A stretch of DNA of 64,000 nucleotides from Hymenolepis diminuta (lineage: Eukaryota > Platyhelminthes > Cestoda > Cyclophyllidea > Hymenolepididae). Positions within the stretch are counted from its first letter, which is position 1, and each line of letters starts with the position of its first letter. The translations under genes were made by a program, and so were the position numbers. Below the pieces are notes generated by a model. That model made no database searches and was not told the origin of the DNA. It saw nothing but the letters and a program-made list of their open reading frames with translations. The stretch lies in the NCBI GenBank assembly GCA_900708905.1, contig CAADRB010000053.1:310001-374000 (forward strand), in the 5' to 3' direction. This document shows, piece by piece, positions 37,763 through 50,800 of the stretch.

Positions 37763-40700
37763 ATGAACCGTTTCTCTAACTTGAACGTTGTTCCTCTCAA
37801 ACTAAACAAAACTCTGGGAGTAATCGGTATGCTTTCTTACAAACATCTAACTTTTTGTTAGTTATTGGTGATGAAGTACTGCGTGGTGATGTTGTGGACA
37901 TAAATTTCGCCTTTGTCGCTCGTCAAGCACCCTCTTGTGGTCTAAGGCTAAAACGCGTCTCAATTATCCCAGACGTTGTCAAGGTGATCTCCAAGGAGAT
38001 TCAGAAGTTCAGCAAGGAATATGATATTGTTGTAACCTCAGGTGGAATCGGTATAACTCATGACGATCTAACTTATGAAGGTAACAGTGATCATTTCAAC
38101 GATTAATTAATATTTTTCAGCTGTTGCCGACGCTTTTGGAGAGGATTTAGTGTTACATCCATCTTTGTTAAAATTCATCGAGTCCGAATTCGGTTGTCGG
38201 GCAAATGATCTTCCTTTTGATGATCATCGTTTGAGATTAGCTCGAGTCCCTGCATCTTCAAGACTAATCTATGGAAAAGATCCAAAAACTCATCAAATAT
38301 CTAAATATCCGGTTCTCAGTGTTGGAAATGTCTTTGTTCTCCCTGGACTTCCACCATTCTTTCAATTAGGATTTGATTTCATTAAAGTAAATCCTTTTAT
38401 AAAACAAATCGTAGATTTTCATCATCAGTGATGAACGTGTAAAACTGCGTCACCTGGCAAAAAATTCCGTACCGATTATTTACGATTCGGTCTAGGAACT
38501 TCTAAGAGTCTAACATGATATGAATAAGTAGATTTATCTACTTTTAATTAGCAGTTCGCTGTTGTGTCTTCCCATCGTCATTAGCCAATCGGAAACAAAT
38601 ACGTCTATTATGTGATTGGGTTTACTCTTTCATGCATTCTGATTGGTTTATTCCATCTTCTATCGGTTTATTCGTTGTGTTAATTGCTTCTGCCCTCACT
38701 ATATAGACTGACGTGTTATGGGGTGTACGCGAGGGTGTCTTATGACGAATTGATGTATTTCCAACGCTTATCGGCGAGTGCTGGTCCTAAGAAAGATTCT
38801 ATGTTCCAATTAAGTCCTAAGGTTGTTATTTATTAATATTTAGTATTCATCAAGTAATTTTAATCAATTTTATTTTTTTCTCTTTGCAGCCGTACATTCG
38901 GGATCTAGATACGCAATACTTCAGCAGAAATCTCTACAGCACATCAGAAGAAATCCATTTAGCTAAACGTCTTAGTGATTTTGCTGCGGAATTCAAGCAT
39001 TTCATTATTGTTGGATCCTATCCCGTTCAAAATAATCGGTGAGTTTCGGGAAGTTTCAAGATACTGTTTAGATTTCTCTGCGAAATTTGGATCTGGAGGA
39101 TGACCTGTTGATAATTCAACTATTTAGTGGATGTTTAGGTATTGGTATGAAGTCTGGTCGTTTAATTTTCGTAGAATTTAGGTTTTGTTCCTGGTCATTC
39201 TACACACTTTCGGACAGCAAGAAGCATTTTCTAATCGTTTTTGGTTGTTTGTAGAGATTAATCATCGAATATTTTGGTATCATTTGTTGAAGATGTCTTT
39301 TCTTATTCTTAAATTCTTATTTTAAATCGATACTTTAAATACTTGTTTTTCTGTCTAGAAATAGGTTACAATCGTTCTTAATCCTTCGATGATTGTAGTT
39401 GAAACTATGATAAATGTCTGTTTGGTTATTTGTATTTCTTACCGAATTATTTTAAAAATTCATTTAGATATTACAAAGTCCGTATCTCTCTTGAATGTCA
39501 AGACCCAAAAACGTTGGAAATCGCTCATTCTTCCCTGGAAAAGCTGTTAGGAGACGGTAAACCAAGCTCCCTTTGTTCGAAATTTCCGATAAATTGATAA
39601 AAATCTGATAATTTTTTTATTTCTATCAAGAACTCGTCAAATATGACAGTGATCCGGTGTCGAATGCTGCCAGTCGAGTTTACAAAATGGCAGAGGAAGA
39701 CACACCTTCTGGTCAAAAGCTGAAACACTCAATTGAGGTCATTGAGAAAATTATCGATAAATACGGGCAAGTCTGACCACTGTTTGGCTTACCAGTGGAA
39801 TAAGCAAACGATTAAATAGAGGTCAATTTTTATTACACCCTATAATTTTAGAATCGAAGATATTATTCTGAGTTTTAATGGTGGCAAAGATTGCACAGTT
39901 CTTCTGCACCTTCTCTTTGCTGTGTTAAACAAGAAAAGCGGCCCTCAGGGACCTTTTAACCGACCTCAGCTCTTCTATGTGCGGGAGCAAACTCCATTTG
40001 CTGAAGTAGAGACTTTTGTTGAATCCACACTGGACTTCTATCAGTACGAGTCGACTAAAATCTCCCGATTGGATGGTATTTCAGCGGAAAGTGGCGATCA
40101 GAAGTCTTCTGCAGAACATCCTAGCCTCATAGTCTATTCTGGACATATCAAGCAGGGCCTGTTTCGACTCAAACATGATTTTCCCAACCTCAGGGTCGTT
40201 TTCATTGGAACCAGATGTGACGATCCCTGGACAGGTACTTTTATGTTCAAAAGTACTTTTTTGTAAATTTAATTAACCTCTATTGGGATAGAGCATCCTA
40301 ATATCTAAAGTATAGTAGAGGATTAGGGTGTTTTGTGATAATTTGCGATGATGCGTTGGTAACCCTGTTGTTAATTCACATTTAATGCTTTACATCTTTC
40401 AACGTCACCCCTCTTTTTTTAACTGTCAAAGGCAATTTACAGTTGCTAAGGCTGGGGAGGTTGGGCGGAGAAGGTAAAAACCACATTAATTAATTGTTAT
40501 TTGGGAATTATTCATTGAGTAATTAAGCGGGTTTAATTATTTTGAGGCGGTTATAAGATAAGTGGTACTCAATAAACTGAGAGAACAAACAATTAAGCTT
40601 ACTTTTGGAAAGTGCAAGTACAACCTTAGACACCGACCGTTTTATAAGGCTCAATGAAATGAACCCAAATTTGTACATGTGACTTTATCAGATAGCGCAA

Positions 40701-41888
40701 TTTTGATTCATATATTGCTGTCGGAATAAAGGACGATATGTTTGGAACATTGTGCACATTTTGAAAGATTTATCAGATAAATTTCTTCATGTATTAAATT
40801 TCAATTTGACTAACTATTTCTGCAATACTTAAACAAGAAAGCGTTCGAAAATGCTAATTGCAGGTTTATTTTTTACCTCTTTAGAAAACATTGTTGAAGT
40901 GGTGCCCACTGATCCTGGTTGGCCAGAATTCCTTCGTGTCCATCCCATCTTGAATTGGGACTACACTGACGTCTGGAATTTTATTCGAGGACTCAGTCTG
41001 CCCTATTGTTGTCTCTACGATGTTGGGTAAATTAGGAAATTAAATCAGTTGTTTATAACGCTATTTTTTCTCCATTTTGTCAATTTTCGTTAGAAAGTGA
41101 CGCAATTTTGCTTGCTAGATCTTAGAACTTTCATAGTTTGAGATATTTGGGAACGTCGGTACTTAATTATGATGGCGATTGTGTGACAATTAAAGTTGTT
41201 GTCGGTTTTAATACACACTTCTATTCTGTTTTCCTAATCGTTCACTTCACTTCATGGAGGAGGGGATCAAGAAGCAGCGGATAATGAAGCCAGGACATCA
41301 AGAGTCTTACGTTGTTTGATTTATGGAATCAGTGAAATATCTCTATTTTCGCAAGGAGTTTTGTTTATATTGCAATAGCATTTTGTTCGAATTTCATATA
41401 TTGACTCCCATGTTCACGTTCACAATATTAAGAGCTTATTGATCTGCTGATTTTGTTCCGTTGTTGACCATGCTACCTCGACTTGTTTGTATCTTCTTAC
41501 GACAAGGGGCAGGTGGATGAGATTGATAATGATATTTTAACGTAGCAATTATGGCATTATAATTTACGGCTGTTCATTTTTTTAATGCTACTACATTCAT
41601 GTTAAGGTATTATTTACCGTGATGGCCTGATTCTCCATATTTCTATTCATATTGAGAGCTTTAAATCGTTCTTCTTCCTATATCATTTATTTTATCTTTT
41701 TAAAATTTCGATATGTTTCTTAAAGATATACGTCCCTTGGAAGTATGGAAAACACACATCCCAATCCCGAACTGCGATACATTGACTCTGCAGGCAGAGT
41801 AGCCTACCATCCTGCTTATATGCTCCAAAATCCCAGATCAGAGCGTTCTGGTCGAACTAAGAATACTAACAATTCCCATCCCCGATAG
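37763..41888 (+). CDS. FLAD1: FAD synthase, bifunctional (FLAD1)
   Basis: Nine exons give 536 residues: 37763-37826, 37862-38080, 38121-38386, 38890-39038, 39468-39556, 39631-39766, 39852-40234, 40885-41026 and 41726-41888. The enzyme adenylates FMN to FAD. The N-terminal molybdopterin-binding-like domain shows GDEVLRG near residue 25 and GGIGITHDD at 82-90. The C-terminal PAPS-reductase-like synthase domain has the P-loop-like FNGGKD at 316-321, GTRCDDPW, and [18 protein letters not shown]. This domain order is that of animal FLAD1. The intron after exon 6 starts GCAAGT (donor 39767), forced by frame. The sequence upstream of the ATG is open back to an acceptor-like ttccatag at 37711-37718 and could encode a leader, so the true start may lie in an earlier exon. 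Confidence 0.94.
38560..38790. other. CCAAT/TATA-rich block, possible solo LTR, in FLAD1 intron 3
   Basis: Within 200 bp lie a CCAAT box (agccaatcgg, about 38583) and two inverted ones (gattgggt, gattggtt), then actatatagactgacg about 38698 as a TATA-like box. The base composition differs from the flanking intron. This layout resembles the U3 part of an LTR or a cryptic promoter. I found no paired copy in the window. Confidence 0.3.
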
Positions 41889-42076
41889 ACCTGTAAGTTC
41901 GACAACAAGCCAAGTTATCTCGTCTTTTATTGGTCGCTTTGATCAAGGTCATGTGTGTCGACTGTAACCGAAATATATTTGTTTTAGACGATCAATGTGT
42001 GACCCCATCTTTTTCGAATTTTACATCTTATCGTCCTTCTTTTTAATGGACTTGGAGTACTATAGTGTTGACGACG

Positions 42077-42082
42077 AATAAA
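42077..42082 (+). terminator. Polyadenylation signal of FLAD1
   Basis: AATAAA lies 189 bp after the FLAD1 stop codon. Confidence 0.65.
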
Positions 42083-42309
42083 GCGAATTATATTTTGATT
42101 GATACTTGACTTTTTACTTTGCGTTTACTTAATTATAGTATGGAAATTTATAGGCCCAAACAAATATTAGGAAAAGAATCAATTGCATTAGCAACAGAAA
42201 AAAAATCACTCAAAGTTGTTGCCTTTAATTAATGAACGAAAGAGCTAAATTTGAAGTTTTCTGTTTCATTAACTCGTTCAGTAACTAGCGTAACTCCTAA
42301 ATTCGCTTA

Positions 42310-42489
42310 CGAAAGGTTTTTCAGCACTCATTTTACGTAGATAGGTAACATCATGGGGCCTCCCTAGTGGGAAATCGATTTCAGCCACCTTGTATTATGT
42401 GGACTTAAGCTCACTGGGTATTCACCGACTGATGTCGAACCCTTGTGACCTCTGACTTCGCTCTCGAGCAAATAGTTGGGGTAGCGCTA
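42310..42489 (-). repeat. tRNA-derived SINE, copy (-)
   Basis: On the minus strand: gaagtcagaggtcacaag, then B-box-like gggttcgacatca (about 42444-42432), then acccagtgagcttaag, and a tail with ccatgatgttacctatctac. It lies 3' of FLAD1. Confidence 0.7.
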
Positions 42490-44829
42490 TGGGAACTATA
42501 CAGAGACCCTGAGCTTAGATATAGATGGAGTCGTAACCAGCTCACATCTTATAATTGTATGTCAAGTCAAACGGGATATACCTGGTGACAGGAAAGTCAG
42601 TTGTGCTCAAACAATCGTATCTGCAGAGACTAGGAATCAGGATAAAATAATTACTAGAACTTTGCTCTTGAGATATTTATGGATGAAAATAGTTGGGATC
42701 GATATGTTTGGAACTTGGTCTTGACTACTTAGTACTGACTACTACTCAAACGCTCGTGAGTCCTGTTAATTTAAAAATCTTCATGTTGGGTACAACAAGC
42801 GTGTAAAGAAATTGGCCGAAGCAACCCCGCTTCTTATTTTTTGTGCTGCTAGATGGATATTTTCATTTAATTATTTCAAATCCAACGCCTCTCAACAAGA
42901 TGAGGAGTTAAGCATTATAATTTAAGGATGGAAAAGTAGGTCGAAATGCAGAAAAGACTATACCCCGCAGAGTTCTCCCTTCGGTGAGTGAGAAATCGAA
43001 AAATATGTATCTTATTTCCCAAATCGTATCATTGATATGACCTTTAAATAAATGGGCTTGTCATTACGGAAGGGAAAATTGTAACGAATGTTGATTTTCA
43101 AGAACTGAGATCAACATTTTATTTATTGCATTTAGTTATCACATATCAGTTCTTATTCGCTTGATAATATAAGAAAGCACACATCTGGAACTTCACGAGT
43201 TTACCCCATCTTCAAAGCTGCAGAATAGTTAATTTAATCTGACAGTCTTTAGTGGAAGAACGGACTTGTGCTCATTTTTTTCTCATTTAACTTTCAAATG
43301 TGATTTAAATAATTCTTGAAAATCACGTCGACGTCCTATTAAATGTTAACGAGAAAAATATGACCATTTTCAAATGTGGTGTTTTTTTCCTCTTTTAAGT
43401 ACATCAAATCTCCTATGAGAAGTGCAGCTTAAGAGAAAAATCGTGCACACTTATTAATACCGGGCTCTGGTTTTCAAAAAATATTTCATCGATATTCTCT
43501 TTTTCTGGGCTCACTACAAATTAATGCTGGGGGTGCAGTAAGAAGAGCGAAAAACTCAGTCGATGTAACATGTAAATATTAATTTAAACATTCATCACAT
43601 AATAGTATTTTTCTTTTAAATATATATTTACGTTGAAGTGCAGGCAACGGTTAGAGTCAACCAAACTAAAATTGAAAGTAGTATTAAATAATTCATTCAA
43701 TAAATCCGGTTCAGGATTTTGGAATATTAGTGAAATAGGCGATAATTGCCAAATATCTATTAAGTGAGTCCATTCACTTTTCACCAATAGATTTGCGACC
43801 AATTATTCTAATTATTCCTTCATATTTCTTTTTTTGATTGGTTCATTGTAAGGCGACGAGAAATATTAACTAAGAACCTGAAATAAATAACCCTTCTAAG
43901 TTGGAAAGTGACACTTAGAAACCCCAAATAGTTACACTAGTTAAAGATACTGACCAAGGTCAGGTATCAAGAAGAACGTATGGCACGTAATACTAAAATA
44001 TTCGTGCTGTATGGCCTCCACATAAAAAACGTAACTAAATTAGTTCAAATAAAAAGTCACCAAAAGTGATAAGACGTTTGATAAGATGCATACAATTTAT
44101 TAAGGATAGGGGAAATTGAACCTATTCTCAATCGGGAAGGGCTGTTGTATTCCCATTAGCCTTAGAACAATAATCAAATGCGGGAGTTGAGTCTGACTTC
44201 TAAAGTAGACTTACTCGGAATTAGGGTTACTTTAAATCGTTTACACTAAAGACGCTTCATAGGTTAATTTTAATTAGAGATTCCGTGTGGCTGATTTTAG
44301 AAGCGAATCGATGCAGTTTTGTATTTACGTCTGATAAGAGTTGATTGGGTTGATTATTTTCAAAAATCGAGCTTTTACTCCACACCCATTTTTTTTATCT
44401 GTTATTAATTATAACAAATCTTACTGCCCTATAGCTCATACAATTTAATATGGACTGGTGAAAAAAATAGTTAAAGTACACGAAAAATTATAGATAATTT
44501 ACTTCACTAAATAAAAGCAAAAACGAAATAACGCAAGACACGTTGGAAGGTGTTGAGACCTGGATATTGCACGCGACTGATCGACCGATAACATTGATCT
44601 CAGAACGAAGTTATTGATAATTCTAACACAAGACGCAGGAAAACAAATACGGGGAAAAGGTCAAAGATGGATAAGTAAGGCACAAAGATCAAATCGCAAA
44701 CAGACAAAGTCAACTTGTAATAAAGAGAAAAAGTCAAATAAGAAAGACACATTTTCAGGCACATTAACAGGAAGACTAAATTCACACAGATAAAAGTATA
44801 GGAACATTTTGAATATTGAAAATCAATAC

Positions 44830-47800
44830 CTAGTCGATATCCTTGTAGCGCATGTAAAGCGCATAGAGGAATCGAAGAATAGATTTGAGATCATGGCGTA
44901 AAATATCATCTGGACGGGTGCTAGAGCCTGGTTCGATTCCTTCCATTTCTTGCATTAGTTGAATAACCAGTTGAAGGTTGGCCAACTTCTGTTCATCAGT
45001 ACGGGGTGTGAGATGATAACGGTGGAGAGGGATGAAGTAACCTTCGAGAAGTCCCATCAACAAAAGGAGATATACTCCGTCGCTCATCTGTGCCATACAG
45101 AAAAAAACAAAATATTAATTTTATTAGTAACATCTGAAGGAAAATGCTGAGACAAATTTCGAATAATAATTTACAAACAATCTCAGTTATCTTAAGAAAA
45201 ACCATAAGGAAATTTACGTCAAATAGATTTTCTCCTATTTTCTTTAAAAGTGATGTGAAATATAATCACTGACCGTTCAAATAAGCTGCAAATTTATGTC
45301 GTATTAAAGGAGGAAGAAAGGATTTTTGCTATCATTTAGAGATGGTTCGAAGAAGATGGTACATAGAACATTAAAATTTACACGCAAAAGACAAATAAAT
45401 CGGGATGAAATAACCAACTATTTGATCCAATCAACTCGAGAATAAGCTGCGAATATTGCATACGTGAACAGTCACACGGGAACTAAGGGGTCGAGTGCTA
45501 TAATTCGAATTTCTTAACATTGGGATAAAACTGTGTGAACTATACTCGAAAAATAGACAGTTGATAATCTAACGAATCTAGATTTCGAATGAAGCAAGAT
45601 TTGTTGGAGTTTGAGTAACAACTAACGCCGGGCAGCTAATAACAAACAAAAGTTGTGGAGCAGAACACCAAGAGTTGATTAGACCAAAGGGATTCGAAGG
45701 AGTAAGAAAGAATTGGGGAACGGAGGCAATTAGGTAGTGTAGGAGTGTGTCTGACAGGCGTGTATCTGCGTATATGTGTGAATTGAAAAGCGGTTTATGA
45801 GTCACTTGGGCGAGGACGCGCGTGAAGGTATAAGTGCAGGTGCACTTTTAATGAAACAGGATGGTTATAGAACAGAGGGATAGGATGAACAGATGGAATG
45901 AATCCGGACATCTGAGGGGAAACTGTGCATTTGCAACGCTCGTTCGAGGAACACTTAATTAGTTCATCCCGATAACTAAAGTAAACCATTTAAAGACATG
46001 CGGTGTTTATTCGCAGAGAGTTCGAAGTTACGGTAGAGTCAACAAGTTCAAACACCACTATGATAATTAAGTCAAGATAATTAGGTCTCAATGATAAATG
46101 ATGATATAGATGAAAATTTCGCAAACGCGTGGGGATTCATCTTTCAGATACTTTTGGAACATTGACCCCAATCACCAATTCCGCTCTAGCCACGTTCCCC
46201 TTAATTCCTCACTGGACTATTTTAGCAATCGCGTCTTCCCATGGGTAATAATGGAAAAAACACTGATTTCTAGTTAGCAGATCAGTTGTATCCTCAGGAT
46301 GAAATATCGAAGATGTATTTGCAGATAAATATCACTTGATGGTAAAAATCGTAGGAGAATTATTGTCAAAAAATGTTATGCGAAGAAACGAAATTCGAGA
46401 CTGCCTTGCAGAATAATGAAAGAAACTGATAAAAGACACTTGATAATTATGCCTTTTCATTTAAACCGATACCGATTGGGATTGAGTTTCGTTAATACAA
46501 GCGCGTTTACTATAACCTGTCTTGTGCTCTGCTGTGGGCTATTGGCTTCTGTGTTAAGTTGCTATATTATAGAGTTTCTAGATTGTTGGCTCTGTGAGAT
46601 TACTACAGGGACTTCTAGTTTATTACGTTATAACAAAATTGGCGACACAGTGATGGACTCTGTCAAAACTGCGAAAATTGTGGCTATTGTTCGATACATC
46701 ATGGAACAAATGATTTTATCAAAACCTGATAAGGATCCCGAAGACTACATTAAGAACATTGGTGAGTTCCATTATCAACTCTCTGTAGGTGAAATATTTA
46801 CGCGTGGTATGCTCGCGATCGAGACGTTTACGAAAATCGAATGGCAGGGTTACCGAACGGAATGAGGATCAAAATTTTGTTTCGAAAGTTCAGCAAAATT
46901 GACCACGATCTCTATCTGGCTTATCTCCTACCACTCTTGTCGAAGGATTTGACATTTGAAGAAACGATCGGAAAGTGCAAGGTGTCTGGCGACAACACTT
47001 CTCTTTTCGATAAGCGTTTTAAGTACTTAAATTTGGCCAGACGCGAAGGTGAAGATATTCACAAATATACAGCCATTTTGAATCGAATGTGCAATGCACT
47101 CTTGTCTGGGTCGCTAAAAGAGGATTAATTCAGGTACCTTGTATTTATTCAGTCTTCATCCGGCATATTATGCGGAGATCCACCTGAAATTGTTGTCTTT
47201 TTCAGATAAGAACTCAGATATTAGGTTACACCATCTGGTAGGTGAATACAACAACTTTTGGGGCCTCATCGCCAACTCTAACATGGTTGAAAGCAATGAA
47301 ACCCGAGCATGTCAGGTTAAAAAACCCGAAATCGACCGATCGCCTGAATATAACCCGATGCCGCAGCCTCAGACACGGGGAGACGTATTCCAATAATCCT
47401 AATAAAAAACCAAGGTACCGATTTTGTAGCGGTTCTCACTTCTATAAAAATTGTCCTTTCTATAAACATTAGTGCCAGGACTGCAATTCGTACGAACACA
47501 AGGAAGGATTCTGTCGGAGTAGTCAACGAAGACCGTATACAGGCCACAGGAGAGGCTATTATCAGAATCAACATTGCCAAGCGCATGGCATACTAACCCC
47601 GATGCAGATTAATGTTAGTAGACTTCGTCATGGAATCCTTTGCATTAGCGGGATATATTTTGAGTTGCGGGTCGACACTGGATCAGACATCACCATAGTT
47701 TCGAATGAGGCGTGAAAAACTCTGGGCAGTTCCAAGCTAGATACCGTTCCTTTTAAAGTATCTAATGTCTCAGGTGGTGTAGTGCAACTGTCGGGAGCGA

Positions 47801-50800
47801 CGAAATATGAGGCAACCTTCAAAGGAAAAACCACCGCCACTGTATTTTATAGAGCGGATTGCGATATTAACCTCCTCGGGTTGGATTGGATTCACATGTT
47901 CAATGTCCTCGAGTCGAAAATTCAAAGTGTAACCTGCCAACAAGTGCGAATAAAAGAGATGATGAAGCGATTCGCAACCGTATTTGAGGACACCTTGGAA
48001 AAGTGCTCACAAGCCACCGCCAGATTATTCCTAAAACCAGAAGCAAATTGTGTGTTACGTCCGAAAAGAGCAGTACTCATTGCAGCTATGAAAATAGTCG
48101 AGGACAAATTGATACCTTTAGGACAGATAGACGTATTGCAACCTATTGCATATTCGAAATTGGCTGTCCCAATTGTAGTGATACGAAAGGCGAATGAATC
48201 GACACGTATCTGTGCAGATTTTTCTACGGGACTTAACTCATTGTTGGAGGATAATCATCATTCACTGCCCGTAATAGATGCACTTTTCAAGATCCTGAAT
48301 GGTAGAAAGTTCTTCGCGAAAATGGACCTCCCGGATGCCCATCTTCAAGTCGATGTAGAACCAGAGAGTCGTGAGCTCCTAACAATTAACACTCATAGGA
48401 GACTTTTCCAGTAAGCGAGACTGCCTTTCGGAAGCAAGACAGTCCCACCTATTTTTCAGCACATTATGGACATGATATCGAGCCTAGTGGGTACGGCAGC
48501 TTACTTGGATGACATCATCGTAGTTGGAGAATCAGAGGAGGAACTTCAGGAAGCGTCGAAAAACTCCTCGAGCGTATCAAAAAATATGGTTTCCGCCTTC
48601 GGGCTGATAAATGTCAGTTCTTCCAAATCTCTGTTAAATTTCTTGGTTCCATTTTTGAGTCAACTGGCCGCAATCTTGGATTAATATCTTATTATAATTC
48701 TTTCTTACCTGGTTTGCACGAACATAGAGGTCCCCTTAACCAACTTCTGCACAAGAATACGCCATGAGAATGGTCACTTGCATGCGAAGAGGCGTTCGAA
48801 AAGTTAAAGTCGGTGCTTAATTCAGAGCTGCTGCTAACTCACTATGATCCAAATTTGTCTATGGTCCTCGCAGATGATGCTTCCGGTTACAGAATTGAGG
48901 AAGTCATCTTCCACATTTTTCCAGATGGCTCTGAAAAAGCGATCGCACGTATCTTCCGTACTCTCACACCGACAGAAAAGAACTACGGACAAATCGAAAA
49001 GGAAGCACTGGCCAGTATAAATGCAGTAAAAAAACTCCGTAAGTATATATGTGGCAGACGATTTACACTCCTGACGAACCACAAGCGATTGTTGTGGGGG
49101 AGTTTCAGTGCATTCTACAAATCGTCTTCAACGGTATGTACTCATGTTAATGGGTTATGACTACGAAATAAAGTTTCAGATAACTGAAGATTTAGTATAA
49201 CGTGTCTTGTGTTCTTCTGTGTTCAGTTGCTGTATATTAGCGAGTTTTCTAAATTGTTAGTTCTGTGAGATTTCTACCAGAACATCCACCTTTTTACATC
49301 ATAACTGAAACACTTACCTGTTATTTGTACCACTTATTTGAGTTTATAGATACCTGACAATTAGGACAAGGTTAGTGAGAGTAATTAAACATTCATAATA
49401 CTTAGTGGGAATTCTGCGTTTAGATTTAAGTCCTCACGACATCTTAGAGATTGAACTCAGACGGAGAAATACAACGAGATACTTTTTACGAGTACTAGCA
49501 ACACATTGAAGAAATTTTAATTTAATATTTATGGATGAATTAGTCACAGTTAAACAATGTCGTCCAATGAGGTAATACTATGGCAATTGTTGTTCTATTC
49601 AAGAAGGAAGGAGACTTGTAACTCGAATGATGACCTTTCTATACAGAAAATGTATTTCCCTGATAAGTAGAAAAATGATTAGCTGCCTGGCTAGCCAATA
49701 ATCGCAACAAAATTCATTTGCCAGAGCGAGTTTGGAAAATCAATAATCAACGATCCAGTGCACAACGTACGAGGCCTAGGAACTCAGTTTAGTTGCTTCG
49801 AGATAAATCAATTCGGCTTGAAATAGGTCCAAAAGGCTACGTTCTTCCTTTATTTGCCGCGTATTCCTACCGACGGACAATATAAAGGACAAGAATCTAA
49901 AGGTACAAATCTAGAAATTTTAACGCAGAGTTCGAGTACACTTTTAAAAATGAAATCATAAGTCTTAAAACATGTAGAACCTATTTAAAGTACTGAAACT
50001 TCCATAAAAATTAATTTCAAAAGTGATCAAAATGGGTGACGTCAAAATTAATAAAGTTGACACCTGTTGAAAAAACTTTAACTTGGTAGGATTTAATTAT
50101 TGGTATTCATATAACTAACCTGTCTTTGCAAATCAGTGACACGAATGTTCAATTTACCAAGGTGTTGGTTGACAAATTGCAGAAGAACTTGCTGAAAAGC
50201 CTCAAGTTTTTCGGGTACTGCACAATCAACAAGGGCACTTATAGCATCCCGTTCCATGGAGGCATCTAAAAATTAAAAACTTATTAAGATGATTTTTTTA
50301 ACAGAAAACCGGTTTTGAAACGCAAAATCATGTCAGTTTCGCAGAAGAATGTGGTATTTCTCAAGTACTAAGCCATTAGAGGAATCTACTTAACAATTAT
50401 TTTGAAGCGAGAAAAAATTTGGAAGAGACAGCACAGCTTACGGAGCTCTACTATCTCATCACCGCTCTACTAAAGCTGTAGCCTGCAAAATACAATATTA
50501 GATCACGTATCTTTTCAACCATTCGCAGAAAAAAAGAAATGAAGCGACAAGAAGGACCCTTCTTGATTAAATAATAGCGGTCAATAAGAACTGAACATCC
50601 TAAAAAACAAACATATACTGGAATCCATGGGAAGATTTGTAAAATTTGAATGCTGGAATGTGAACTGCCCATTTCGTAAATATCACATGATTCGAGTAAG
50701 ACTCGCTGAAACCTTGACATTGCTCTCTGTATCAGTTTGATCCCTTCCCACTATTATTTGTTGGACTTACCTTTATTCGATGTCAGCTACAATTAAAAAT

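Larger units (their letters stand above)
41889..44829. other. Convergent intergenic region between FLAD1 and parvin
   Basis: About 2.9 kb between two genes that point at each other. It holds one SINE copy (42310-42489) and both 3' ends. I see no other gene. Confidence 0.6.
46428..49305 (+). mobile_element. Decayed Ty3/gypsy LTR retrotransposon
   Basis: The order is 5' LTR, a primer-binding-site-like ttggcgacacagtga after the LTR, gag with a double zinc knuckle, protease, reverse transcriptase and RNase H, then a truncated 3' LTR. No integrase lies between RNase H and the 3' LTR, so part of pol has been lost. Stops and frameshifts interrupt gag and pol. The element is antisense to parvin, in its last intron. 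Related LTR sequence occurs alone at 6964-7172. Confidence 0.88.

Noticed and set aside
46416..46865. 149-codon open frame with hydrophobic segments, looking like a membrane protein, and a similar frame at 6823-7155
   Set aside because: Both are translations of the same LTR sequence. The similarity between them is LTR homology, and the second is also interrupted by an N gap.
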